From Candidatus Poribacteria bacterium (GTDB lineage: Bacteria; Poribacteria; WGA-4E; WGA-3G), in NCBI GenBank assembly GCA_022827225.1, contig JAJDTJ010000025.1, forward strand, positions 1 through 40,216: a stretch of 40,216 nt of DNA, written 5' to 3'. The notes beneath the pieces are model-generated. The model worked only from the letters and a program-made list of their open reading frames with translations, was not told the DNA's origin and searched no databases. This document shows, one piece after another, positions 16,881-25,149 of this stretch (within the stretch, counting starts at the first letter, position 1; every line of letters begins with the position of its first letter). The translations under genes and the position numbers were made by a program.

Positions 16881-17510
16881 TCATAGCAGTGTCAATTTTG
16901 GCACTGCTATCTCTATGAACGTCCCTGTTCCCGTTCCTACAATCCAACCTACTCCGCCTACGATAATAGCGAGTGCAAGAAAAGTAAGCGCATGCCTGAA
17001 GGTACGCGGTTCGGTGATCTCTTCGCTGAGTTGGCTGTTGACACGATCGTTTTCGAGATATAGGATCAAGGAAAAAAGAATTAGTATTCCACCTAAACCT
17101 GCTATTAGCTTATATGTTGTTCTTCCAGTGAGCCAAACTCCAACTATAGGAACAAGAGCAATCCCAACAATAATGAAGGTCCTAAAGAAACAAACAAAAC
17201 ACGAGCAGAGTTGTTTGCCGTCGAGTTCACTGGTTACACGTTCATTCTCTCTCAACAAAGCAGGTTCGACAATAACTATTATTACTGCTAAAACTATTGT
17301 CAACCCGAATTGCCACTCCACGAAGGTTCTACCAGAGCGAAACGCCAGATAATACGCGAAGAACCCGATAACAGTAAGCAAAGCGCGCTCTAAAGTCGGC
17401 AGGCTCCACGGTTTCCGGGTTTCGGTTACAACGCTATCAGCAGTACCGAGTGTATCTGTCCGATCAGAATTTATAGGGTCCTGTGTGTGGTTCGTAGGAT
17501 TATCAAGCAT
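16881..17510 (-). CDS. multi-pass membrane protein, unknown
   Basis: A 209-residue protein. About 35 polar N-terminal residues are followed by about five hydrophobic helices, roughly at residues 42-60, 68-88, 103-130, 135-150 and 178-197, linked by short charged loops. I recognise no family. A Cys-rich stretch (C-S-C-F-V-C) lies at the start of the third helix. The gene stands alone between convergent genes. Confidence 0.7.
   Translation of the reverse strand: MLDNPTNHTQDPINSDRTDTLGTADSVVTETRKPWSLPTLERALLTVIGFFAYYLAFRSGRTFVEWQFGLTIVLAVIIVIVEPALLRENERVTSELDGKQLCSCFVCFFRTFIIVGIALVPIVGVWLTGRTTYKLIAGLGGILILFSLILYLENDRVNSQLSEEITEPRTFRHALTFLALAIIVGGVGWIVGTGTGTFIEIAVPKLTLL
16883..16910. terminator. 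hairpin between convergent genes
   Basis: A 9-bp perfect stem (16883-16891 with 16902-16910) around a 10-nt loop lies 13 nt after the ceramidase-like stop and inside the last codons of the converging membrane-protein gene. It may end transcription from one or both sides, though there is no strong T-run. Confidence 0.5.
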
Positions 17511-17642
17511 TTTGAACGCTTTCCATTATTTTTTTATACCCTCAAACTATTATTCAATAAAGTTTGTTTCAAGGATCGCCATCTGAATAGATGATGGTAA
17601 GAAATTCTACCAGCGAAAAAGCGACCTGTTATAGGGATTTTG

Positions 17643-17666
17643 CAGGCGGGGGTTTCAACCCGCCTG
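17643..17666. repeat. GGCGGG palindrome
   Basis: An 8-bp stem (17643-17650 with 17659-17666) and 8-nt loop lie in the gap after dapA. It is one of four similar G-rich intergenic palindromes in the window (see also 21803, 25053 and 27252). It may act as a terminator for dapA. Confidence 0.6.
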
Positions 17667-17700
17667 TATTCTAATACTCTATTTTAGGAAGGTAATTGAA

Positions 17701-18576
17701 TTAAATTAATCCAGATTCTGAAACGATATTGCGTAGGGTCTCAAGGTTCGCAGGGGCCATCGGTGCAAGAGGTAACCGCAATTTGCCGTTGAGTTTACCC
17801 ATGAGTTGAAGCGCAGTTTTCGCTGGAATCGGATTCGTTTCAATAAAGAGGTTAACCGCCAGTGGTAGCGTTTTATAATGGAGTTTCCGGGCAAGTTCAA
17901 AGTTCCCAGCGTGGAAAGCGTTACACATCTCTGCGACATCCGTCGGCGAGACGTTCGCCACGACCGAAATAACGCCTTTACCGCCTACAGCGAGGATCGG
18001 CAGCGTGTTAACATCATCACCAGAGAGCACAACGAAATCATCAGGACAGAGGCTGACGACTTCACTGGCGCGTTTGAGTTCACCTGTCGCTTCCTTGAGG
18101 GCGACAATGTTAGGGTGCTCCGCAATCCGCGCGATCGTCGGTGAAAGGATGTCCGTACCGCAACGTCCCGGAACGTTGTAAACAACGATCGGGATGTCCA
18201 CAGTATCGGCGATTTTCATGTAGTGCGCATACAATCCGTCTTGGGTCGGCTTGTTGTAATAAGGCGTAACGATGAGTGCAGCGTCCGCACCAGCGGCTTT
18301 GGCGTGCTGCGTTGCACGCAACGTCCGCGTCGTTGAGTTGGAACCTGTACCCGCAATAACTGGCACCTTTCCATCCACAGTTTCAACGGTAATCTCTATG
18401 ACGCTATCGTGTTCAGCCTCGGACAGCGCAGGCGATTCACCGGTTGTGCCACACGGGACGATGCCGTGCGTACCGCCGTCAAGCTGAAATTGAATCAGTT
18501 CCTTGAGTTTCGCTTCATCAAGCGATTCATCGTCCTTAAACGGTGTGACAAGTGCTACGTAAGAACCTTGAAACAT
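17701..18576 (-). CDS. dapA: 4-hydroxy-tetrahydrodipicolinate synthase
   Basis: DapA (EC 4.3.3.7) condenses pyruvate and aspartate semialdehyde in the lysine/diaminopimelate pathway. It is 291 residues, a TIM barrel. The pyruvate-site motif G-T-T-G-E is at 43-47, the catalytic Tyr133 in V-V-Y-N-V-P-G-R, and the Schiff-base Lys161 in A-L-K-E-A-T-G. These numbers coincide with the E. coli enzyme. ATG 18576 follows GGAGG 5 nt away; the in-frame ATG 12 nt upstream overlaps that site. It is downstream of dapF on the same strand with a 54-nt gap, probably one transcript. Confidence 0.96.
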   Translation of the reverse strand: MFQGSYVALVTPFKDDESLDEAKLKELIQFQLDGGTHGIVPCGTTGESPALSEAEHDSVIEITVETVDGKVPVIAGTGSNSTTRTLRATQHAKAAGADAALIVTPYYNKPTQDGLYAHYMKIADTVDIPIVVYNVPGRCGTDILSPTIARIAEHPNIVALKEATGELKRASEVVSLCPDDFVVLSGDDVNTLPILAVGGKGVISVVANVSPTDVAEMCNAFHAGNFELARKLHYKTLPLAVNLFIETNPIPAKTALQLMGKLNGKLRLPLAPMAPANLETLRNIVSESGLI

Positions 18577-18630
18577 GTAACCCTCCATGATAGCTGCGGA
18601 AACCCAACGGCGTGGGTTTTCCTGTTCCTT

Positions 18631-19455
18631 CTAATAATTCCAAGCATCCGCTGTGAGTTCACCGACATAGATAACACGGGCATCGCCTTCGAGGTAGACG
18701 TTTTTCGCCTCGCCGTTTTCCACATCAAAATGGATCCTCAAGACAACCCCACTCGCCGTTTTGACTGAGACAGGCGATTCTACTTTACCCAACGACGCTG
18801 CGACAATCGCGGAAGCAATCGAACCGGTGCCGCACGCCAACGTCTCACCTTCAACGCCACGTTCGTACGTCCGAATATCAATTAACCCGCGCGATTGGAC
18901 ACGAATAAAGTTGGCGTTGGTACCGGCAGGTTTGAAATCGTTATGATAGCGCGTCTGCTGTCCGAGGTCAAAGACATCTGTATCTTCCAAATCGTCTACA
19001 AAGAAAACGACATGCGGTACGCCGCTATTCGCGAAACCGACAGTGTGCATCCCATCATCTAACTGGAGTGCGACATTCAACCGAATATCCGTCGGATCGC
19101 TCATACGGACTTTAACGTTCTCACCGACGATTTCGGATTCATAAATTCCGGCATTCGTTAGGAACCGCATCTGTTCGGACGCGATGCCGTTCAAATAAGC
19201 AAATTTGGAGATGCAGCGTGCACCGTTACCACAGGTTTCCACCTCTCCACCATCAGCATTGAAATAGCGCATCCGAAAATCAACGTCATCTGCCTTTTCG
19301 ACGAGGAGAACGCCGTCGGCACCAACAGACATCCGACGTTCGCAAAGCTTTTTAACAAAGCTTGTATCGGTACTATCAACAATCTCCGCTAAGTTATTGA
19401 TGATGACGAAATCGTTGCCTGCACCGCTGAGTTTCATAAAAGGTATTTTGTCCAT
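18631..19455 (-). CDS. dapF: diaminopimelate epimerase
   Basis: DapF (EC 5.1.1.7) interconverts LL- and meso-diaminopimelate for lysine and peptidoglycan. It is 274 residues. The N-terminal motif S-G-A-G-N-D-F is at 10-16. The two catalytic cysteines are Cys75 in E-T-C-G-N-G-A-R-C and a second in A-C-G-T-G-S, about residue 218. ATG 19455 follows AGGA 7 nt away; 20 upstream in-frame residues lie over the promoter and are excluded. It has its own promoter at 19492-19520 and precedes dapA. Confidence 0.96.
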   Translation of the reverse strand: MDKIPFMKLSGAGNDFVIINNLAEIVDSTDTSFVKKLCERRMSVGADGVLLVEKADDVDFRMRYFNADGGEVETCGNGARCISKFAYLNGIASEQMRFLTNAGIYESEIVGENVKVRMSDPTDIRLNVALQLDDGMHTVGFANSGVPHVVFFVDDLEDTDVFDLGQQTRYHNDFKPAGTNANFIRVQSRGLIDIRTYERGVEGETLACGTGSIASAIVAASLGKVESPVSVKTASGVVLRIHFDVENGEAKNVYLEGDARVIYVGELTADAWNY

Positions 19456-19491
19456 TGTGTGTCCTTTACTGAAAAGATACGGTTTTGTAAT

Positions 19492-19520
19492 ATGATAGAA
19501 TTGTTTGGCTTTCAAGTCAA
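19492..19520 (-). promoter_or_regulatory. sigma70 promoter of dapF-dapA
   Basis: On the - strand, TTGACT (19520-19515), 17 nt, then TATCAT (19497-19492). It lies between the dusB stop and the dapF start, giving the dap genes independent expression. Confidence 0.7.
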
Positions 19521-19527
19521 GAATTTT

Positions 19528-20538
19528 TTATGCAGCGTAGGTAGGTTCCGAAGCAAGGTACAGCAGGGCGTGCGCGCGGAGTTCATCCACGATCGCTAAT
19601 ACACCGTCGTAGCTATCGCATGTAACGAGCCGGTAGCGGAACGGTTTGACGTGTGGAATCCCCTTGAAATAGTTGCTATAGTGCCGCCGCATCTCCAGAA
19701 GCCCGCGCCTTAAGCCTTTCCATTTAATAGAGAAATCAAGGTGTTTCCTGAAAACAGCGATACGCTCGTCGATTGAGGGCAATGGAAGCAGTTCACCTGT
19801 GACAAAATAGTGTTTTATCTCATTAAAAATCCAAGGGTAACCGATTGCGGCACGCCCGATCATGATGCCGTCAACACCGTATTGCTGACGCATCTGGAGC
19901 GCTTTTTGAGGACTATCAACATCACCGTTCCCGAAAACAGGGATCCTCATGCGTGGGTTATCTTTAATCTGACCGATGAGCGTCCAATCCGCCTCGCCTT
20001 TATACATCTGGCGCCGCGTTCTACCGTGAATGGCGATGGCTTGGATACCGACATCTTGTAACCGTTCCGCGACTTCGACAATATATTTCGTCCGATCATC
20101 CCAACCGAGACGGGTCTTGACAGTTACAGGTAGGTCGGTGGCTTTCACCATTTCGTCGGTCATCTTCACCATTTTGGGGATGTCCCTCAGGATACCGGCC
20201 CCCGCGCCTTTACACGTGACCTTCTTAACCGGGCACCCGTAGTTAATGTCGATGATGTCAGGTTGGACCTTCTCGGTAATTTCGACAGCGGCGCGCATAG
20301 AATCGATGTCGTGTCCAAAAATTTGGATACCGATAGGTCGCTCCATCTCAAAGATGTCTAACTTCGCAACGCTCGGAGCAGCATCACGAATCAGTGCCTC
20401 GGAGGAGATGAATTCCGTATACATAATATCTGCACCGTTCTCTTTGCAGACCGTACGGAACGGTGGATCGCTGACATCTTCCATCGGTGCGAGCAATAGT
20501 GGGAAATTTGGGATGTTGAGATTGCCTATTGTTAACAT
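19528..20538 (-). CDS. dusB: tRNA-dihydrouridine synthase (DusB-type)
   Basis: A flavin-dependent enzyme reducing uridine to dihydrouridine in tRNA. It is 336 residues. The N-terminal TIM barrel opens with L-A-P-M-E-D-V-S-D. The catalytic Cys102 is in N-Y-G-C-P-V-K-K-V, followed by a G-A-G-A-G loop and V-K-T-R-L-G-W. The E-D after M is Bacteroidetes-like, where many members have G-V. It lies 12 nt after the HicB-like gene and shares its strong promoter. Confidence 0.94.
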   Translation of the reverse strand: MLTIGNLNIPNFPLLLAPMEDVSDPPFRTVCKENGADIMYTEFISSEALIRDAAPSVAKLDIFEMERPIGIQIFGHDIDSMRAAVEITEKVQPDIIDINYGCPVKKVTCKGAGAGILRDIPKMVKMTDEMVKATDLPVTVKTRLGWDDRTKYIVEVAERLQDVGIQAIAIHGRTRRQMYKGEADWTLIGQIKDNPRMRIPVFGNGDVDSPQKALQMRQQYGVDGIMIGRAAIGYPWIFNEIKHYFVTGELLPLPSIDERIAVFRKHLDFSIKWKGLRRGLLEMRRHYSNYFKGIPHVKPFRYRLVTCDSYDGVLAIVDELRAHALLYLASEPTYAA

Positions 20539-20550
20539 TTGATGAATATT

Positions 20551-20892
20551 TTAGGATTTGGGTGATTTTGTTTCTATTCCAATGACTGAAAATAAATCTT
20601 TGCACCTACCTGCCCGCAAATCCTCAAGGGCTTTGTCACCGAGATGGTCCAGCCTTCCAGCTTTTACGTCTTCTTCTAACTGCCTGTCCCATGCTTCCCA
20701 GGCAGCCTCTAAAGTTTCATAGAGCGTGCTTTCAAGTGTTTTCAGCAAAGCTTCTTTCGTGTGCCCTTCGCACTTTACCTTAGGGTATTCCTGTATCCAT
20801 CCGATCCAACCATCACCATTTTTTTCGATGTGGGCAGTATAGATGTCTCCGTAGTCGGGGTTCTGGAATTTGACGGTCTGAATTCGTTCCAT
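20551..20892 (-). CDS. HicB-like protein (orphan)
   Basis: A 113-residue protein whose first about 60 residues match the HicB partial RNase-H fold: Y-x-A-H-I-E-K, then G-W-I-G-W-I-Q-E-Y-P, then C-E-G-H-T-K-E-A-L. HicB proteins neutralise HicA mRNA-cutting toxins and act as repressors. No hicA is adjacent on either side. The C-terminal half is a charged helical tail (W-D-R-Q-L-E-E-D) rather than a clear helix-turn-helix. ATG 20892 follows GGAGGG. It leads dusB by 12 nt under a perfect promoter, so it may have been recruited as a regulator or may be a remnant. Confidence 0.75.
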   Translation of the reverse strand: MERIQTVKFQNPDYGDIYTAHIEKNGDGWIGWIQEYPKVKCEGHTKEALLKTLESTLYETLEAAWEAWDRQLEEDVKAGRLDHLGDKALEDLRAGRCKDLFSVIGIETKSPKS

Positions 20893-20926
20893 ATTTCCCT
20901 CCTTGCGCTCAATTTATCTGCAAATT

Positions 20927-20955
20927 ATTATAACTTGTAAAAGATCAATTGTCAA
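20927..20955 (-). promoter_or_regulatory. consensus sigma70 promoter of hicB-like/dusB
   Basis: On the - strand, a perfect TTGACA (20955-20950), exactly 17 nt, and a perfect TATAAT (20932-20927). The leader to ATG 20892 is about 28 nt. Confidence 0.88.
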
Positions 20956-20986
20956 GAAAACAGCAATTAAAGGAATGCCTATACGC

Positions 20987-21015
20987 TTGACTTTTTTCCG
21001 ATTTCGTGATAGATA
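20987..21015 (+). promoter_or_regulatory. probable promoter of the P-loop protein gene
   Basis: TTGACT (20987-20992), 17 nt, TAGATA (21010-21015). The -10 box is weak. It is divergent from the hicB-like promoter, 32 nt away. Confidence 0.45.
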
Positions 21016-21071
21016 TAAGGCAGGTTGTGGTAAGTTGCCTATTTTACACATTCAATAGCGAGGTCTTTCTT

Positions 21072-21788
21072 ATGAGATGTATCTTTGTCGGTATCGAATA
21101 TGCTGGAAAATCGACATTAGTCAATCTATTAACGAACTATTACCAGCATCGGAAATTAAGGGTTCACGTGGACGATCACTTTACGATTCCAGACGCAACA
21201 CTGAGTCCAGAATCGAGAGCAGCGTACGTGAATTTTCCAGACGACATAAAAGAACGGATGCAACGGATGCAACTCCAGTATCACGTTGAAGTCATCAAAA
21301 ACTATCCGAATACCATGATCGCCGGTTGGCACATTGAGGAACTCGTTTATTCGTCCTTTTACGGCGATGATCCTGAAAGTTCGTATTACTCGAAGTATCA
21401 CATCAACGCGCAGCGCGGTTATGAAACACAGGTGATTGAAGCACGGTTGCCAGATGTCGTGATGATCCATCTCACCGCCAGTGATGCAGCGATTGAGGCA
21501 CGGATGGAAACAGACCCACACGAATACCAGATTATCAAAAAATCCGATATTCCGACACTCAAACAGCTGTTTCAAGAGGAAATTGACAGGTCCCTGTTTA
21601 CCCACAAGGGACGAAAAATTGTGTTGGATACAACAGACAAGACACCGACCGAATCGCTTGATGAGCTGCTACAACTCTCTGAACCGCTCATCACATTCGG
21701 AGAACTCGCTGTGCGTGCAATGGACGTGCCAGAGAACGATTATCAGGTCCGTTATGAAAACGGTGTTCGGAAAATGGTGCAGGTATAG
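21072..21788 (+). CDS. P-loop nucleotide/nucleoside kinase-like protein
   Basis: A 238-residue protein with a P-loop at its very N-terminus: G-I-E-Y-A-G-K-S-T (7-15), the pattern of thymidylate and deoxynucleoside kinases. A D-D-H-F-T-I-P segment follows the first helix. Later, V-V-M-I-H-L-T-A-S-D and A-R-M look like the core strand and lid of such kinases. The phosphate acceptor is unknown. ATG 21072 follows GAGGT; the in-frame start at 21006 lies in the promoter. Single gene; a palindrome follows its stop. Confidence 0.75.
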   Translation: MRCIFVGIEYAGKSTLVNLLTNYYQHRKLRVHVDDHFTIPDATLSPESRAAYVNFPDDIKERMQRMQLQYHVEVIKNYPNTMIAGWHIEELVYSSFYGDDPESSYYSKYHINAQRGYETQVIEARLPDVVMIHLTASDAAIEARMETDPHEYQIIKKSDIPTLKQLFQEEIDRSLFTHKGRKIVLDTTDKTPTESLDELLQLSEPLITFGELAVRAMDVPENDYQVRYENGVRKMVQV

Positions 21789-21802
21789 CGTGTGCTAACA
21801 AA

Positions 21803-21825
21803 CTGGCGGGGTTCAGCCCCGCCAG
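21803..21825. repeat. GGCGGGG palindrome / terminator-like hairpin
   Basis: A perfect 9-bp stem (21803-21811 with 21817-21825), 5-nt loop, 14 nt after the kinase-like stop and between convergent genes. It belongs to the same family as 17643, 25053 and 27252. Confidence 0.65.
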
Positions 21826-21851
21826 CGAAGGGGTTGGTAGAGGTATTCGGG

Positions 21852-22925
21852 TTATCTGCTCAATGGATGTTCGCGGTTCGCAATAGGAAAATGGACGCGC
21901 TGTCCAGAGAGTTGCGATTCATAAGCACCGAGAATCATTTCAAGTGCAGCGACGGCATCTTCAGCGGCAGAAATCGGTTTCCGATCGTCTTCGACAGCGT
22001 CAATCAGATCGAGAATCGCGAGTTCATTGCCTTGCGAAAAAGGCGTTTGATCTAAATCCATCGCTTCCCACGCTTGGTCTGCATTTGAAGGCACCAACAC
22101 CGGATAGGGGTAGACCATGAGCCGATTTGCGACATCACCACGGAGCGAGAAAATGCCATCGCTGCCGACGATTTCCATGCCGTATCTGCCTGCACCAGCC
22201 TGAGACCTTCGAGACTCAAAGAAGCCTGAGACCCCGCTCTTAAAAGCGAAATAACTGTTGATAGAGTCGCCAGCAACAGGTCCGACAGGTTCTGTCGGTT
22301 CATGATCATCGCCATAAGCGATTTCTTTGCCGTTTGCGGTTACATGCGACTGCATCCACGCGACATCACCGACAAAGAAGCGCATCATATTAAACAGGTG
22401 CGTACCAAGCACAATCATATCCTCGCCACCACCGCGATGATCCTGCTTACCACTGGCATAGATGGCTTGAATCGTACCGATTTTCCCATCGTTGAGCATC
22501 TGTCTGATCGCATGCGTTGCGGGAAGATAGACCGCCTGATGTGCGACAGCGACCTTTAAACCACGTGCTTTCGCAGTCTCAACGATCTTATCACCCTCTG
22601 CAAGTGATGCTGTCATCGGTTTCTCGGTGTAGACATGGCAATCTGCTTCGAGACAGGCGGTTATCATGTCAAGGTGCTCCACTGTCCAACGCGGACAGAC
22701 GCTCACGATGTCAAGGCTCTCTTTTTCCAGCATGTCCCGATAATCGGTGTAGCTGCGCAATGCCCCCGCCTCCGCTGCTGCCTTTTCTCTACCGGCATCG
22801 TCTGGATCGGAGACAGCGATGAATTCGACGTTTTCTATGTTTTTGTATGGCGTATGCAGTCCGTGTCCAAAGTTGCCAGCACCGGTATGCCCGATCGCCG
22901 CTGCACGATACGTTTTCTGACTCAT
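21852..22925 (-). CDS. Gfo/Idh/MocA family oxidoreductase
   Basis: A 357-residue NAD(P)-dependent dehydrogenase. The N-terminal Rossmann domain starts A-I-G-H-T-G-A-G-N-F-G. The family motif E-K-P is at 101-103, and H-Q in the strand that follows marks the start of the C-terminal substrate domain. The family acts on sugars, inositols and their derivatives; the substrate here is unknown. ATG 22925 follows GGAGG. No other sugar genes flank it. Such genes are highly expanded in Poribacteria-like genomes. Confidence 0.9.
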   Translation of the reverse strand: MSQKTYRAAAIGHTGAGNFGHGLHTPYKNIENVEFIAVSDPDDAGREKAAAEAGALRSYTDYRDMLEKESLDIVSVCPRWTVEHLDMITACLEADCHVYTEKPMTASLAEGDKIVETAKARGLKVAVAHQAVYLPATHAIRQMLNDGKIGTIQAIYASGKQDHRGGGEDMIVLGTHLFNMMRFFVGDVAWMQSHVTANGKEIAYGDDHEPTEPVGPVAGDSINSYFAFKSGVSGFFESRRSQAGAGRYGMEIVGSDGIFSLRGDVANRLMVYPYPVLVPSNADQAWEAMDLDQTPFSQGNELAILDLIDAVEDDRKPISAAEDAVAALEMILGAYESQLSGQRVHFPIANREHPLSR

Positions 22926-23116
22926 TTTTCCTCCATTTTGCGCTGTGATTTAATATGAGTTCGATTGTTATAGATCTTAAATTATTTACGTCTATGAGAA
23001 AAAACCTCCCATGGACCTGCGATAACTTGATTAAATCAAGAACTCACCAGTTCCTGTTAGTTCCTAAACTCTTATACTATACTCTCATTGTTTTATAATC
23101 AAACCCATTTTATTAA

Positions 23117-23413
23117 CTAAACGACCTTGACTCTGATTGAAACACCCAGACGTTCAGCAATCCTTTCAAGTAACCATTTTTTCTTTTCTGTATTGAAATC
23201 TCTTGATATGTAATAACCGTTTTTCTTCGTAAACTGGCGACTACTCGGCGAAAGTTGATGGCGTGAGATAAGCATGTTTTCGTAGTCTTTTTCCAAAACC
23301 TTTTCGGGCCCGAGCTTAAAAATCACCTTTTCTACAGTATCAGCTGCTTTGAAGCATTCAATAATTTCGCCATCCGACATCGTAACGTGAAGTCGTGTAT
23401 TGCTTTTTCTCAT
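23117..23413 (-). CDS. small unknown protein
   Basis: A 98-residue basic protein, not recognised. It begins with two short strands (T-R-L-H-V-T-M, then G-E-I-I-E-C-F), has a central R-H-Q-L-S-P-S, and ends with Y-Y-I-S-R-D-F-N-T and a helix containing L-L-E-R-I-A-E-R-L-G. ATG 23413 has a good AAGGAGA site. Surrounding DNA is visibly A+T-richer than the flanking dehydrogenase genes, suggesting acquisition. Confidence 0.65.
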   Translation of the reverse strand: MRKSNTRLHVTMSDGEIIECFKAADTVEKVIFKLGPEKVLEKDYENMLISRHQLSPSSRQFTKKNGYYISRDFNTEKKKWLLERIAERLGVSIRVKVV

Positions 23414-23447
23414 AAAATATTCTCCTTATTGTTATGTACTTCGGTGC

Positions 23448-23528
23448 TCAGAAATCTATACTGATAGAATCTGCATCATCATATTCTAAGTCATCGTGAT
23501 TCTCCAGAACACACTTAAGAACATCCAT
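23448..23528 (-). CDS. possible acidic micro-ORF upstream of the 98-aa gene
   Basis: A 26-codon frame (ATG 23528 to TGA 23448) encodes a Cys-containing acidic peptide with D-D-L-E-Y-D-D-A-D. The open frame continues 12 codons further upstream without a good start codon. It may be the tail of a lost antitoxin-like gene or chance. Confidence 0.25.
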   Translation of the reverse strand: MDVLKCVLENHDDLEYDDADSISIDF

Positions 23529-23590
23529 AACGACTTGATTTTCCTCAGTTTCATTATTTATCTTCTAAGTTATCATCTTTTTATGTTAAC

Positions 23591-24538
23591 TCAATACCCT
23601 TTTTCCTTATTAACAAGATTGACTAACGGTTCACCTGCCACATAGCGGTGCAGGTTATCAATGAAGAGTTGCATGGCGCGTCTTCGGATGTGTTGTGAGG
23701 CTCCCGCACTATGTGAAGTTAAGATCACGTTCTGTTGGTCCCACAACGGGTTCTCTGGTGGACAGGGCTCTGTATAGGTTACATCTAAGCCCGCGCCTGC
23801 TAACTTCCCACTCCGAAGCGCAGCGAGTAGCGCATCTTCATCAATGACTTTACCACGGCTAATATTCACGACGTAACTCGCATCCGGCATCCGATTGAAC
23901 TGCGCGTGCGACAGGAGTTTATGCGTTTCGGGGGTAATCGGACAGCAAACAACAAGGATATGTGTTCTCGCCAGAAAATCCATCAACGTATCTAAGCCAA
24001 AGAGTTCTGATACGGTGTCCGGTTTATCCACCGGTTCAGCATCAACGGCGACCACATCAAATTCAAAGGCACGCGCGCGTGTCGCGATCGCCTTTCCGAT
24101 ACCACCGAGTCCGAGAATCCCCATCGTCATCCCTGCAAGTTCTATACATGGCAGACGCTCCCAATGTTTCGTCTTCATAAACTCCAATTGTGCCGGAATC
24201 TGCCGGGTCAGCGACAAAAGAAGCGCAAAGGCGTGCTCTGCAATCTGTGTACCATACAAGCCGCGGCAATTGGTTAGCATAATAGCGCTTTCTTTGAAAG
24301 CAGGATACATGAACCCTTCTACACCAGCGTGCGGTTGATGTGCCCAACGGAGTACTGTTGCTGCTTGTATTGCATCTTCGCCGATATGCCCGAATAGAAT
24401 CTCAACGTCAGCGATGTGATCGCCCAACGGCTCACCGTGTGGTAAAAAGCTCACCTCGACACCGATTGGAACCTCTGAAAGCATCGCTTCAATATCTGGA
24501 GCTTGTCGGCTGCCTATTAGGACTTTAAGTTTATCCAT
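23591..24538 (-). CDS. D-2-hydroxyacid dehydrogenase family protein
   Basis: A 315-residue NAD-dependent dehydrogenase. The Rossmann motif G-L-G-G-I-G is at 143-148. The catalytic triad is Arg228 (N-I-S-R-G), Glu257 (T-Y-T-E-P) and His276 (S-H-S-A-G). The family includes phosphoglycerate, glyoxylate and lactate dehydrogenases; no ACT domain is present, so a SerA role is less likely. ATG 24538 follows GGAG 6-7 nt away; a GTG 12 nt upstream overlaps that site. phhB lies upstream with a 36-nt gap, perhaps one transcript. Confidence 0.92.
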   Translation of the reverse strand: MDKLKVLIGSRQAPDIEAMLSEVPIGVEVSFLPHGEPLGDHIADVEILFGHIGEDAIQAATVLRWAHQPHAGVEGFMYPAFKESAIMLTNCRGLYGTQIAEHAFALLLSLTRQIPAQLEFMKTKHWERLPCIELAGMTMGILGLGGIGKAIATRARAFEFDVVAVDAEPVDKPDTVSELFGLDTLMDFLARTHILVVCCPITPETHKLLSHAQFNRMPDASYVVNISRGKVIDEDALLAALRSGKLAGAGLDVTYTEPCPPENPLWDQQNVILTSHSAGASQHIRRRAMQLFIDNLHRYVAGEPLVNLVNKEKGY

Positions 24539-24574
24539 CTGTCTCTCCACGTCTACCGACTGATTGAGATCGAT

Positions 24575-24862
24575 TTAACCGCTAATTGCATCCGCCTGTT
24601 TTGCCCACTGAAAGTCCAGATCGCTGATACCGCCGGCATCGTGGGTTGTGAGATCAATTGTCACGCGGTTGTAGACGTTGAACCATTCAGGGTGGTGATT
24701 CATCGATTCGGCGACCAAGGCGAGTTGGGTCATAAAGCCGAATGCCGAGACAAAATTATCGAACTGGAATTCTTTGTGAAGTTTACCATTTTCAATAGTC
24801 CAACCGTCAACCTGTGTAAGGTTTTCTTGGATCTGCGCATCTGTTAATTTTTTTGCTGCCAT
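24575..24862 (-). CDS. phhB: pterin-4a-carbinolamine dehydratase
   Basis: A 95-residue dehydratase (EC 4.2.1.96; PCD/DCoH fold) that recycles the pterin cofactor of aromatic amino acid hydroxylases. The active-site motif H-H-P-E-W is in the middle, and T-H-D-A-G-G-I-S with a downstream D-F-x-x-A-K is near the end. Length is normal. ATG 24862 follows AGGAGA. No phenylalanine hydroxylase gene is in the window, so its cofactor partner is elsewhere or it has another role. Confidence 0.93.
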   Translation of the reverse strand: MAAKKLTDAQIQENLTQVDGWTIENGKLHKEFQFDNFVSAFGFMTQLALVAESMNHHPEWFNVYNRVTIDLTTHDAGGISDLDFQWAKQADAISG

Positions 24863-25052
24863 TAAAATTTCTCCTCACGGATTTGTTAGCAGTATGGAAA
24901 CCGTTTGGTATCGCTTCCGTTAAAATCTCTTTAGAGGGCTTAAAGTCCCATCTAAGTGGAATCAGCGAAATTATAGTGGCAAAAAGAAATAAATGCAAGT
25001 TAAAATAGTAACAGAATCAGAGCCATTGAATCCTGAAAAAATATTTTGTAGG

Positions 25053-25069
25053 CGGGCTTTGTAAGCCCG
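25053..25069. repeat. GGCGGGCTT palindrome
   Basis: A 7-bp stem (25053-25059 with 25063-25069) with a 3-nt loop, in the gap between phhB and the ABAB-repeat gene. Same family as the palindromes at 17643, 21803 and 27252. Confidence 0.5.
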
Positions 25070-25149
25070 ATTACACTGTAACGGCTGTAAGGCACCAGCC
25101 ATCAGTTGTCAGGACGCGTAGATTTATAAAATTTAGATAGGAGAAACAC

